Position numbers and translations under genes: made by a program
The notes under the pieces: model-generated
The model's input: the letters and a program-made list of their open reading frames with translations, nothing else
The model's database searches: none
What the model was told of the DNA's origin: nothing
Source of the DNA: Clostridia bacterium
GTDB taxonomy: Bacteria > Bacillota > Clostridia > Oscillospirales > Acutalibacteraceae
Direction: 5' to 3'
NCBI GenBank assembly: GCA_017432485.1
Contig: JAFRJB010000067.1
Coordinates: forward strand, 1-52,095
DNA length: 52,095 nucleotides
In this document: positions 25,361-32,338 of the stretch, in pieces
How the letters are laid out: every line of letters starts with the position of its first letter
Numbering within the stretch: the first letter of the stretch is position 1

Positions 25361-25837
25361 ATGAATATTGCAATGATAGCCGCGATCGGCAAAAACCGAG
25401 AACTCGGAAAAAATAACGATTTAATTTGGCATTTTAAAGAAGATATGGCATTCTTCAAAAATATCACTGTCGGTTCCACCGTTATTATGGGTAGAAAGAC
25501 TTTTCTTTCACTCCCCCGTGCACTGCCTAACCGGCGCAATATTGTTATCAGCAGAAATCCGGATTTTTCAGCACAGGGCGCAGAAATGGTCGGCAATATT
25601 GAAGAAGCTATAAAACTTGCGGGTAATGAAAATGTTTTTATTATTGGCGGAGCGCAAATCTACGCAGCCTTTTTACCCTTTGCCGATACACTCTATTTAA
25701 CAGAGATTGAAGACAGTTGTGCCGATGCCGACACTTTCTTTCCCGCTTTTAATCCGACACTTTATCAAAAAAAGTTACTGGGCACACACAGCGAAAATGA
25801 TATCACATTTTCACACTATCAATATACAAGATTATAA
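25361..25837 (+). CDS. folA: Dihydrofolate reductase
   Basis: Reduces dihydrofolate to tetrahydrofolate with NADPH; the usual target of trimethoprim. The 158-residue protein has MIAAIGKNRELGKNNDLIWH at the start, the active-site acid in HFKEDMAFFKNIT, MGRKTFLSLPRALPNRRNIVISR, and the later IIGGAQIYAAFLP. It starts 9 bp after thyA, with TAGGAAA (overlapping the thyA stop) as ribosome binding site. Confidence 0.96.
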   Translation: MNIAMIAAIGKNRELGKNNDLIWHFKEDMAFFKNITVGSTVIMGRKTFLSLPRALPNRRNIVISRNPDFSAQGAEMVGNIEEAIKLAGNENVFIIGGAQIYAAFLPFADTLYLTEIEDSCADADTFFPAFNPTLYQKKLLGTHSENDITFSHYQYTRL

Positions 25838-25845
25838 TATTAAAG

Positions 25846-25865
25846 CACCAAGCAAACGCTTGGTG
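25846..25865. terminator. Terminator after folA
   Basis: CACCAAGC (25846-25853) pairs with GCTTGGTG (25858-25865) around AAAC, followed by TTTTAATT. The converging carboxypeptidase gene ends just beyond, so it may serve both. Confidence 0.75.
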
Positions 25866-25871
25866 TTTTAA

Positions 25872-27131
25872 TTATGTAAACAGACTTAAGAGTATGGCAA
25901 ATACACCAAACACCGGTTTGTCGTGAATATAGGCGTCAAATTGGGGCAAAAAGCTTCGCAAAGGCGCTTCTTTAACACCCACGGCAGCAATCACAGGTAC
26001 ATTGCCGACAACATTATCATTGTAAGAGAACACGGCGCTGCCGAGCACTTCTCCCTGCTGAATCGGTGCTTGAGATGCAGCTGAATTTGGTTTTATAGTA
26101 GTTTGTATTTCATTCGGGTTTGCCCCTTTAGGTACAATTACGCTTGCCGCTCTCTGCGCACAAACCGGTACATAGAGCTCTTTCCCGCCGCCGACTAATG
26201 CGTGCCCCATCACATCATTTGTGCCGCAAACACTGCGTTTTTCAAAGTTTTTAAATCCCCATTCAAAAAGGTTTTTGGCATCAATATAAGACATGGCGAT
26301 CCATTTATCATCTATTTTTTTGGCAACCGATCTTAACACAATCGCAAGAAATGTAATCCCTTTATTCTCTGCCATAGTAATCAGGCAGTTCCCCGCCTCT
26401 TTTGTATAACCGGTTTTGATACCCTTGGCATATTGGTAGTAATACTCATCTAAGAGCGGATGAAGCATACGGTTGGTATGGTAAAATGTGGAGCCGTTAT
26501 AGTCAAATGACGTAGCGGTTGATATTTTTTTAAATGTACTGTTTTGAAGCGCTGCCGTGCTCATTTTTAATAAATCAGTTGCGGTAGAATAGTGATTGTC
26601 ATCGTGCAAGCCGTCAGGATTAACAAAATGCGTGTTTTCACAGCCGACAGATGTAGCCCATTCATTCATCATTTTTACAAATTCTTTCACACTGCCGCCC
26701 ACCGCCTCGGCAAGCACCTGGCACGCATCACACGCCGAAAAAAGCATACTCAAATATAACAGTTCTTCGTAACTGATTTTTTCGCCTTCTCTTAAATAAG
26801 CGATTTGAGAACCGGTGTTTATTTGAGACTCAACAGCCGCTTTAGAAACCGTCACGCTCCGGCTTAAATCTTTGACCTTATTAATTGTAACCATCGCGGT
26901 AGCTATTTTAGTTAAAGAAGCGGGATAAAGCACTTCCCGGGCATTGTGCTGTGCCGCAATGGAAACTGTTCCTTCATTGAGGGAAGCTAAAATGTAGGCA
27001 TAGGCTTCAATATTTTGATTGAGCGATTTTAAAGAATTATCTTTCTTAGAACTTTGTTGCGCAGCAAAACAAGGCACTGCCAAACCAGACAGCACTGCAA
27101 GTACCAGTAAAATTGCTACACATCTTCTCAT
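25872..27131 (-). CDS. D-alanyl-D-alanine carboxypeptidase (penicillin-binding protein 5/6 type)
   Basis: Secreted enzyme that trims the last D-alanine from peptidoglycan stem peptides. 419 residues: signal peptide (about 1-23, ending CFA-AQQ), then the penicillin-binding domain with S72-L-T-K75 (nucleophile and general base), the second motif S132-A-C134 where SxN is usual, and K239-T-G. A beta-rich domain follows (about 290-390) and a C-terminal hydrophobic segment that may act as anchor. The ATG at 27131 follows AGGGG; the open frame upstream runs into a hairpin and the tRNA-Leu gene and is not coding. Confidence 0.88.
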   Translation of the reverse strand: MRRCVAILLVLAVLSGLAVPCFAAQQSSKKDNSLKSLNQNIEAYAYILASLNEGTVSIAAQHNAREVLYPASLTKIATAMVTINKVKDLSRSVTVSKAAVESQINTGSQIAYLREGEKISYEELLYLSMLFSACDACQVLAEAVGGSVKEFVKMMNEWATSVGCENTHFVNPDGLHDDNHYSTATDLLKMSTAALQNSTFKKISTATSFDYNGSTFYHTNRMLHPLLDEYYYQYAKGIKTGYTKEAGNCLITMAENKGITFLAIVLRSVAKKIDDKWIAMSYIDAKNLFEWGFKNFEKRSVCGTNDVMGHALVGGGKELYVPVCAQRAASVIVPKGANPNEIQTTIKPNSAASQAPIQQGEVLGSAVFSYNDNVVGNVPVIAAVGVKEAPLRSFLPQFDAYIHDKPVFGVFAILLSLFT

Positions 27132-27150
27132 ACATACCCCTATATAGTAT

Positions 27151-27182
27151 AACACTGTGAAAACAGCCGTTTTCACAGTGTT
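27151..27182 (-). terminator. Long hairpin between tRNA-Leu(CAG) and the carboxypeptidase gene
   Basis: A perfect 14-bp stem: AACACTGTGAAAAC (27151-27164) pairs with 27169-27182 around AGCC. No T-run follows on the minus strand, so it may be a weak terminator, an RNA processing site, or a leader element of the carboxypeptidase mRNA. Confidence 0.55.
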
Positions 27183-27184
27183 AT

Positions 27185-27270
27185 TGGTGCAGAAGATGGG
27201 ACTTGAACCCACACAGTATTGCTACCACTAGAACCTGAATCTAGCGCGTCTGCCATTCCGCCACTTCTGC
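27185..27270 (-). tRNA. tRNA-Leu, anticodon CAG
   Basis: Acceptor GCAGAAG/CTTCTGC, discriminator A and encoded CCA. The anticodon stem CTAGA/TCTAG encloses TTCAGGT, giving CAG. A long variable arm is present. Confidence 0.95.
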
Positions 27271-27304
27271 AAATCAATTATTCCCTTTGGCTTAAGCGAA
27301 AATT

Positions 27305-27333
27305 ATTATACACTAAAAGATATCAATAGTCAA
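27305..27333 (-). promoter_or_regulatory. Promoter of tRNA-Leu(CAG)
   Basis: On the minus strand TTGACT (27328-27333), a 17-bp spacer and TATAAT (27305-27310). Confidence 0.7.
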
Positions 27334-27416
27334 TAGAAATAAAACTATATTTAAAATAATAACAATTCAATTATTTCTAAATAATTACCTAATTTTTTAT
27401 AATAAACATAAAAGAG

Positions 27417-27445
27417 TTTACTATAAGAACCGCTTGTAGTATAAT
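27417..27445 (+). promoter_or_regulatory. Promoter of the acyl-CoA-synthetase-like gene
   Basis: TTTACT (27417-27422), a 17-bp spacer and TATAAT (27440-27445), about 33 bases before the ATG. The rest of 27334-27478 is AT-rich without other signals. Confidence 0.6.
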
Positions 27446-27478
27446 ATCAGTAGCAAAATTAATTTATGGGAGACTCAT

Positions 27479-29203
27479 ATGCAATCACAAAAGAATAGCG
27501 GATATCCTTCTATTGAGAAACCATGGTTAAAGTTTTATAGCGATCAAGCCATCAACACCCCGCTCCCGGAATGTACAACATATCAATATTTATACCAAAA
27601 CAATATAGCTTATTGCGATGATATTGCAATCATCTTTTACAATCGTCAAATCTCTTTTCTTGAATTATTCTTGAATATTGACACAGTAGCAAGCGCTTTT
27701 TGTTCTATTGGAGTTAAATCAGGAGACATTGTTACTGTTGCCTTGCCGAGTATTCCTGAAGCAATCTATGTTTTTTGCGCTCTGAATAAACTTGGCGCTG
27801 TAGCCAATATGATTCACCCTCTTGCCGGAGAACAAGAGATATGTCAGTACCTTAATGAAGTAAATAGTGATGTTTTCGTAATGTTTACCGGTACTTATGA
27901 TATCATTAGAAATTCCATTTCAAAAACCAAAGTAAAAAAAGCGATTGTCATATCCCCCGCTGCTTCATTAACAACAGCAGCAAAACTGCTGTATCGGCTA
28001 AAAGCCAAAGAATCAAAAATAGACAAGCATTCCGTTTTTATATCGTATGATGATTTTATTAAACAGGGTAAAAACATTCAGTGCAAAGAAGCGGAGCGTT
28101 CCTGTCATGATGTTTGCCTTATTTCCCATACCGGGGGCACCACCGGAGAGCCTAAAGGCGTAGTGCTGACCGACTACAGTATTAATGCTCTTATGTATCA
28201 AATTGTTTGCAATTTTAAACATGGCAGGCAAGGCTGTGCACTTGCCGTTTTGCCGCCGTTTATTAATTACAGCTTAGTCGAATCCATGCTTGCAATGCTT
28301 GCAATAGGATATAAAGTTGCACTGATTCCGGATTATAAACCGGAAAAATTCGGCAGCTATATTCATCAATACAAGCCGAACATTATTCTCTCTATACCAC
28401 CTTATTGGAAAGCTCTTTTATCCGACAAAAACATTTCGAAAGTAGATATGTCCTGCTTTGAGCAAATATATTACGGTGGCGAAGGAATGAGCGAGGAAAC
28501 CGAAATTGCAATCAATGAATTGATAAGAAAATGCGGCTCAAAAACAGATTTATACAAGGGTCTCGGAGAAACCGAGATGGTAGCCGGTGCAACACAAACA
28601 TATCAAGATTGCAATGATATCGGCTGTGTAGGTATCCCATTAGTAAAAACCGATTTTAAAATAGTTGAGCCAGAAACCACGGATGAACTCTCTTACAATT
28701 GCAAGGGTGAACTTTGTTTTGCCGGCCCGACACTGATGAATGAATATTACAATAACCGCGAAGCAACTGATGAAATCATTAAAGTTCATGCTGATGGAAA
28801 AAGATGGTTACACACCGGTGATATCGGTTACATAACGAAAGACGGTATTATTTATATTACCGGTAGAATCAAACGAATTCTTGTAACTAAAGGATCTGAT
28901 GGCATTGCAACAAAGATGTTCCCCGACCGTATAGAAAAAGTGCTGTCTCGGCACCCTGCCGTCAATCTTTGCTGTGTGATCGGTGTTAAAGATGAAATAA
29001 GAGTTCATTACCCGAAAGCATATGTGGTTTTAGATAAAAGTTATGCCGAAAGCAATGACTTGACAAGCGAAATCCAGAAATTCTGCATGAAAGAATTGCC
29101 GGGCTATATGGTACCGGATGAGATTGAATATTTACCCGAACTTCCCCGCACACCAAGAGGCAAGATAGATTACCGCGCTTTAGAACAGCTCAATAACAAA
29201 TAA
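27479..29203 (+). CDS. AMP-dependent acyl-CoA synthetase/ligase-like protein
   Basis: Member of the adenylate-forming (ANL) enzymes, 574 residues, expected to activate a carboxylic acid as acyl-AMP. Motifs: the P-loop SHTGGTTGEPKGVVL (about 217-231), YKGLGETEMV, the ATP-binding aspartate in LHTGDIGYITKDG, the hinge GRIKRILVTKG, and the catalytic lysine in PRTPRGKIDY near the C-terminus. The last part resembles acyl-CoA synthetases more than NRPS modules; there is no carrier-protein domain. It is a single gene with its own promoter and terminator, and nothing nearby suggests the substrate. Confidence 0.85.
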   Translation: MQSQKNSGYPSIEKPWLKFYSDQAINTPLPECTTYQYLYQNNIAYCDDIAIIFYNRQISFLELFLNIDTVASAFCSIGVKSGDIVTVALPSIPEAIYVFCALNKLGAVANMIHPLAGEQEICQYLNEVNSDVFVMFTGTYDIIRNSISKTKVKKAIVISPAASLTTAAKLLYRLKAKESKIDKHSVFISYDDFIKQGKNIQCKEAERSCHDVCLISHTGGTTGEPKGVVLTDYSINALMYQIVCNFKHGRQGCALAVLPPFINYSLVESMLAMLAIGYKVALIPDYKPEKFGSYIHQYKPNIILSIPPYWKALLSDKNISKVDMSCFEQIYYGGEGMSEETEIAINELIRKCGSKTDLYKGLGETEMVAGATQTYQDCNDIGCVGIPLVKTDFKIVEPETTDELSYNCKGELCFAGPTLMNEYYNNREATDEIIKVHADGKRWLHTGDIGYITKDGIIYITGRIKRILVTKGSDGIATKMFPDRIEKVLSRHPAVNLCCVIGVKDEIRVHYPKAYVVLDKSYAESNDLTSEIQKFCMKELPGYMVPDEIEYLPELPRTPRGKIDYRALEQLNNK

Positions 29204-29215
29204 CATCAAAGAAAA

Positions 29216-29239
29216 AACAGCATCCTTTTGGATGCTGTT
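29216..29239 (+). terminator. Terminator after the acyl-CoA-synthetase-like gene, part of the left repeat
   Basis: AACAGCATCC (29216-29225) pairs with GGATGCTGTT (29230-29239) around TTTT. The hairpin is the left copy of the tRNA-Leu(GAG) terminator at 31000-31023 and differs from it by one swapped base pair. Confidence 0.85.
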
Positions 29240-29267
29240 TTACTTGGTGCGAGAGACGGGACTTGAA
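29216..29267. repeat. Left copy of 52-bp direct repeat (partial tRNA-Leu plus terminator)
   Basis: Matches 31000-31051 except for two positions in the hairpin stem. The segment 29245-29267 is the 3' end of a tRNA-Leu (minus strand) with CCA and T-arm; the rest of that tRNA is missing, so this copy is a non-functional fragment. Confidence 0.9.
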
Positions 29268-29270
29268 GCT

Positions 29271-29282
29271 GAGAGACGGGAC
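29271..29282. repeat. Second short copy of the tRNA 3' end
   Basis: GAGAGACGGGAC repeats the tRNA-Leu T-arm/acceptor segment only 20 bp after the copy at 29251. An inverted partner GTCTCTCAAAC lies at 29291-29301. Confidence 0.7.
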
Positions 29283-29397
29283 ACTTTCTTGTCTCTCAAA
29301 CTTTTTTGGCGCCTATAAACCTATATAACTACAGGCACAATACTTATTTGTGTTTTTCTGTGTCGACCAGTTTGTGACCAAATAATATAATAAAAAT

Positions 29398-30633
29398 TCA
29401 ATGATTCAATTCTTTATGTATAGTTTTTGAGCCCTTATGACTAGAACCTCTTAATAAACTTGATGCTCTAGGTTCCCATTCATATCCACATATTTTACAT
29501 TTTGCTTTTATTGAATTGTGTCTTCCTTTGTATTCTCCAATAATTAAAACATTTGGATTGACTTTTGCTAATTCTTTTTCAAAGCTTTCTTGACTCTTTA
29601 TAGTCGAAAGATGAGCAAGTTTTGTTCCACACTTTTTACATCCATCCCCTGAAAGCATATTAGCTGGAACGCCCTCCCATATGTTTCCACAATTATTACA
29701 TTTTACAGTTACGCGTTTATTTGCATTTTGATATACTCCTAATACTTCAATTGTAGGATGAATTTTCTGCATTTCTTTTATAAAATCATTATGAGTTTTT
29801 GCTTTAGCATTAGAATATGCATATTGTTCAATTTCTTTCCATTCTTTACTAGTAAACTGTTTGTTAATATTTACAAAGCTAAATAACTCGTAAACTAGGT
29901 CTTTAATTATATTTCTATCAACTTTGTTTAAATCAAAAGAAAAAGTAATGCAGTCCTTATCAAATGGTGCTTGTTCTGTTTCAGGAAACATATCGTAAAT
30001 CGTTATAAGTCTTACTCCAATACTATTACATCTTTCTCTTTTTTTAAAGTCTCTATTTAAAGATTTTTTGTGAAGATTCCAGTTTCCAGGTTCAACTGCA
30101 AAATTTAAATTTGGAATAACTATGTCTAATTCCATTCCTATTAAGCTTTTGTCTCTTGATAATACAGAATCTTCACCTAAAGCAAAAACAAAACTTTGTT
30201 TTATAAATTGTTCCATAAAACTTGTTCCTGATTTTGCACATCTTGGACAACCGTGTCCTTGTAATAATGAATATGGTTTAGCTTTCCACAAATTACCACA
30301 AACTTTACATTTACATTCAATATCTGTATGTGTATTATCATACTCTCCTAAAACAACAATGTTAGGTTCAACAACTGATAACTGTTCTATAAACTCTTTT
30401 GTTGTTTTTCTATGAGTTTTTCCGTGATTGTTCGCAGTACCTTGTTTTGTTCGACATTTTGGACAACCTCTACCTTGTAAAAGCGAACATGCTTTTGGAT
30501 TCCAAATATAACCACATTTCTTACATTTCACTTCTATCCTATCAAGTGATTTTGTATAATTACCAATAACTTCTATATCAGGATTAATTGCTGATAATTC
30601 ACTAATGTATTGATTATGACTTTTCAACAGCAT
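29398..30633 (-). CDS. Zinc-finger-repeat PD-(D/E)XK (Vsr-like) endonuclease, probable homing endonuclease
   Basis: 411 residues. Four copies of a repeat of about 55 residues, consensus FIxEL..x(P)xIxVLGxY...CKxCGxxW...SLLxGxGCPKC, lie at about 7-60, 78-132, 281-335 and 348-399; the first three end in CPKC, CPRC and CKKC, while the fourth has lost the second cysteine pair. Between repeats 2 and 3 is a nuclease-like domain: SFMEQFI (E141), GMELDIVIP (E168, D170), FAVEPGNWNLH (E181, H188), and RCNSIGVRLITIYD. This resembles the Vsr/EDxHD fold of phage homing endonucleases. The ATG at 30633 has TGAGG upstream. The gene is visibly richer in A+T than its neighbours and lies between copies of a tRNA-Leu 3' end. 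DNA target and activity are unproven. Confidence 0.7.
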   Translation of the reverse strand: MLLKSHNQYISELSAINPDIEVIGNYTKSLDRIEVKCKKCGYIWNPKACSLLQGRGCPKCRTKQGTANNHGKTHRKTTKEFIEQLSVVEPNIVVLGEYDNTHTDIECKCKVCGNLWKAKPYSLLQGHGCPRCAKSGTSFMEQFIKQSFVFALGEDSVLSRDKSLIGMELDIVIPNLNFAVEPGNWNLHKKSLNRDFKKRERCNSIGVRLITIYDMFPETEQAPFDKDCITFSFDLNKVDRNIIKDLVYELFSFVNINKQFTSKEWKEIEQYAYSNAKAKTHNDFIKEMQKIHPTIEVLGVYQNANKRVTVKCNNCGNIWEGVPANMLSGDGCKKCGTKLAHLSTIKSQESFEKELAKVNPNVLIIGEYKGRHNSIKAKCKICGYEWEPRASSLLRGSSHKGSKTIHKELNH

Positions 30634-30648
30634 CACAAAAAACCTCAT

Positions 30649-30810
30649 TTATAAATAATGATATTATATCATAAACAGTCGTTAGAAACAAACATTATTG
30701 ACTTGTGACCATTTTTGTGTCCTTCTGTTTGAGAGACGGGAACAGAATTATTTTTAAATTATATTTTGTTTGAGATATTTGAATTGTTTTTGATTCTTGT
30801 ACAAGTCAAA
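30649..30810. other. AT-rich non-coding segment with tRNA 3'-end fragment
   Basis: Holds GAGAGACGGGA (30731-30741), the third copy of the tRNA-Leu 3' segment, preceded by GTTTGAGAGAC (30727-30737), which is the inverse of 29291-29301. TTGTGACCA occurs just inside each end of the endonuclease gene region (near 29372 and 30706). No gene seen. Confidence 0.6.
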
Positions 30811-30984
30811 ATGATGTTTTTTCGCTTTGCTCAAAAATGATGTTATTCACTTCGTTCATAATGATGTTGCTCGTTTCACTCGCAATGATGCAATGTTTGC
30901 CAATTATTTTGCGCAGCAAAACATCATTTGCGTAAGCAAGCATCATTGGCGAAGCCAACATCATTTGCCGCAGGCAAACATCAT
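30811..30984. repeat. Array of ATGATG/CATCAT boxes separated by small hairpins
   Basis: Four ATGATG boxes (30811, 30837, 30861, 30885) are followed by four CATCAT boxes (30922, 30941, 30959, 30979), so the whole array is a large interrupted inverted repeat. Between boxes are short hairpins of differing sequence: TTTTGC/GCAAAA, TTGC/GCAA, TTGGC/GCCAA, TTGCC/GGCAA and TTGC/GCAA in the left half. Pairing is kept while sequence changes. It is not a CRISPR: units are 18-26 bp and spacers are themselves palindromic. It sits just downstream of the tRNA-Leu(GAG) terminator. Confidence 0.85.
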
Positions 30985-30999
30985 TCGCACCAAGTAAAA

Positions 31000-31023
31000 A
31001 ACAGCAACCTTTTGGTTGCTGTT
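31000..31023 (-). terminator. Terminator of tRNA-Leu(GAG), part of the right repeat
   Basis: AACAGCAACC (31000-31009) pairs with GGTTGCTGTT (31014-31023), and on the minus strand is followed by TTTTAC. Confidence 0.85.
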
Positions 31024-31028
31024 TTACT

Positions 31029-31113
31029 TGGTGCGAGAGACGGGACTTGAACCCGTACGAGTCACCCCACACGCCCCTCAAACGTGCGCGTCTGCCGATT
31101 CCGCCACTCTCGC
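31029..31113 (-). tRNA. tRNA-Leu, anticodon GAG
   Basis: Acceptor GCGAGAG/CTCTCGC, discriminator A, encoded CCA. Anticodon stem CACGT/GCGTG encloses TTGAGGG, giving GAG. Its last bases are duplicated at 29245-29267, marking it as the insertion target of the element to the left. Confidence 0.95.
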
Positions 31114-31124
31114 ACAACGCAGAT

Positions 31125-31153
31125 ATTTTAGCATAGTAGCACTAAAAAGTCAA
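31125..31153 (-). promoter_or_regulatory. Promoter of tRNA-Leu(GAG)
   Basis: On the minus strand TTGACT (31148-31153), a 17-bp spacer and TAAAAT (31125-31130) with an upstream TG. Confidence 0.7.
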
Positions 31154-31165
31154 CACTTTTTTGAA

Positions 31166-32338
31166 TTATTTGAACTTTTTGCGCTTTATCACGCGATTGT
31201 AAAAAGCAATTACTGCCCACAGTAATGCAAAGCCGGCAATCACAAAAACGATTGACCAAATTGACCCTGTGCTATCGGCTCTGATGGAAGTCCACAAATC
31301 CTTTTGTAATTCGTCGATTTCAGGCGGCAAATTAACAAAGACTTCTGCATTTTTGAGTATCTCGGCACTCGGGTATGCAATGGGATTATTCTGCTCTTCC
31401 TCACTTAAGAGTTCAAAAGAGGCTTTGTTAACCGTTGTATAATGCAGATAATTGGTCAGTTCCGCGCCGATATCCGGTCTGAGGATAAAATTGATATACT
31501 CCTCCGCTTCCCTTTGGTGCGGTGAATCCTTCATAATACACATTGCATCCACAAAGCGGTTAAACACACTGTTCTCCGGAATAATAAAGTCCAAATCCGG
31601 GTTTTCATCCATACAGGTGATAGCATCGCCCGCGTAATACGGCGCCAAAGCCGCTTCGCCTGCAATCATTTTATCCATTATCTGGTCTTGTACATAAGAC
31701 TGCACTAAAGGGCGCTGCTTTCTAAGTTCATCCGCCGCTTCTATCCACTCTTTTTCATCAGTCGTATTTAAGCTGTAGCCGAGTTTGGAAAAAGCGCAGG
31801 CAAAAGCATCCCTGGAATTGGCAAACATCAATATTTGCCCCTTATAGGTATCATCCCATAACACATCCCAAGTGTTTAAATCCGTATCGGGTTGAATGAG
31901 CTTTTTATTGTAAATAATGCCGACCGTACCGCCGGTATACGGCACCGAATATTCATCGTTCGGGTCATATTCCAAATGCTTGAAATCTTCGCTCACATTT
32001 TTATAATTCGGGATGTTGTCCGTGTTGATTTTTTCGAGCATATCATTCTCAATCATCTTGGAAATCATATAATCGGATGGTACGACAACATCGTAGCTTA
32101 CCCCACCCCCGGAAATTTTGGTGTACATCTCTTCATTACTTTGGTAAGTGGTGTAATTAAGTTTAATGCCGGTTTCTTTGGTGAAGATTTCGTTGATATC
32201 TTTAAATCCATCAGTTCCGTCGGGAAGATATTCGCCCCAATTATAGACATCGAGTTCTCTTTGTGCGGCACCTGCATGCAGCGTAACTGCGCCGATAAGT
32301 AGACAAAGCACTAATAGGATGCTAAGCAGTTTCTTCAT
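31166..32338 (-). CDS. potD: Spermidine/putrescine-binding protein with C-terminal membrane anchor
   Basis: Substrate-binding component of the polyamine ABC transporter, 390 residues. A signal peptide (about 1-25, ending AGA-AQ) has no lipobox cysteine. The mature part shows the PotD features LDVYNWGEYLPDG, DVVVPSDYMISKMI, YDPNDEYSVPYTGGTVGIIYN, and RFVDAMCIMKDSPHQREAEEYINF within the family fold. Unlike lipid-anchored homologues it ends in a membrane helix (about 357-378, IWSIVFVIAGFALLWAVIAF) and a basic tail. It overlaps potC by 4 bases (ATGA) and is the last gene of the pot operon. Confidence 0.92.
   Translation of the reverse strand: MKKLLSILLVLCLLIGAVTLHAGAAQRELDVYNWGEYLPDGTDGFKDINEIFTKETGIKLNYTTYQSNEEMYTKISGGGVSYDVVVPSDYMISKMIENDMLEKINTDNIPNYKNVSEDFKHLEYDPNDEYSVPYTGGTVGIIYNKKLIQPDTDLNTWDVLWDDTYKGQILMFANSRDAFACAFSKLGYSLNTTDEKEWIEAADELRKQRPLVQSYVQDQIMDKMIAGEAALAPYYAGDAITCMDENPDLDFIIPENSVFNRFVDAMCIMKDSPHQREAEEYINFILRPDIGAELTNYLHYTTVNKASFELLSEEEQNNPIAYPSAEILKNAEVFVNLPPEIDELQKDLWTSIRADSTGSIWSIVFVIAGFALLWAVIAFYNRVIKRKKFK

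Larger units (their letters stand above)
29216..31051. mobile_element. Candidate mobile element at tRNA-Leu(GAG)
   Basis: Bounded by a 52-bp direct repeat (29216-29267 and 31000-31051; 50 of 52 identical) made of a terminator hairpin and the last 23 or so bases of tRNA-Leu(GAG) including CCA. Inside are an AT-rich gene for a zinc-finger endonuclease, two extra short copies of the tRNA 3' end (GAGAGACGGGA at 29271 and 30731), and a hairpin array (30811-30984). The intact tRNA is at the right end, as after insertion into a tRNA 3' end. There is no integrase or transposase. An integrase-less remnant or a homing-type element are the two readings. Confidence 0.65.

Noticed and set aside
30811..30984. 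CRISPR array
   Set aside because: Units are 18-26 bp, conserved part is only 6 bp, spacers are palindromic, and no cas gene is near.
30806..31117. Open frame on the minus strand across tRNA-Leu(GAG) and the hairpin array
   Set aside because: It begins in the tRNA and reads the repeat boxes as repeated peptide words (NDV, MML); it has no ribosome binding site.
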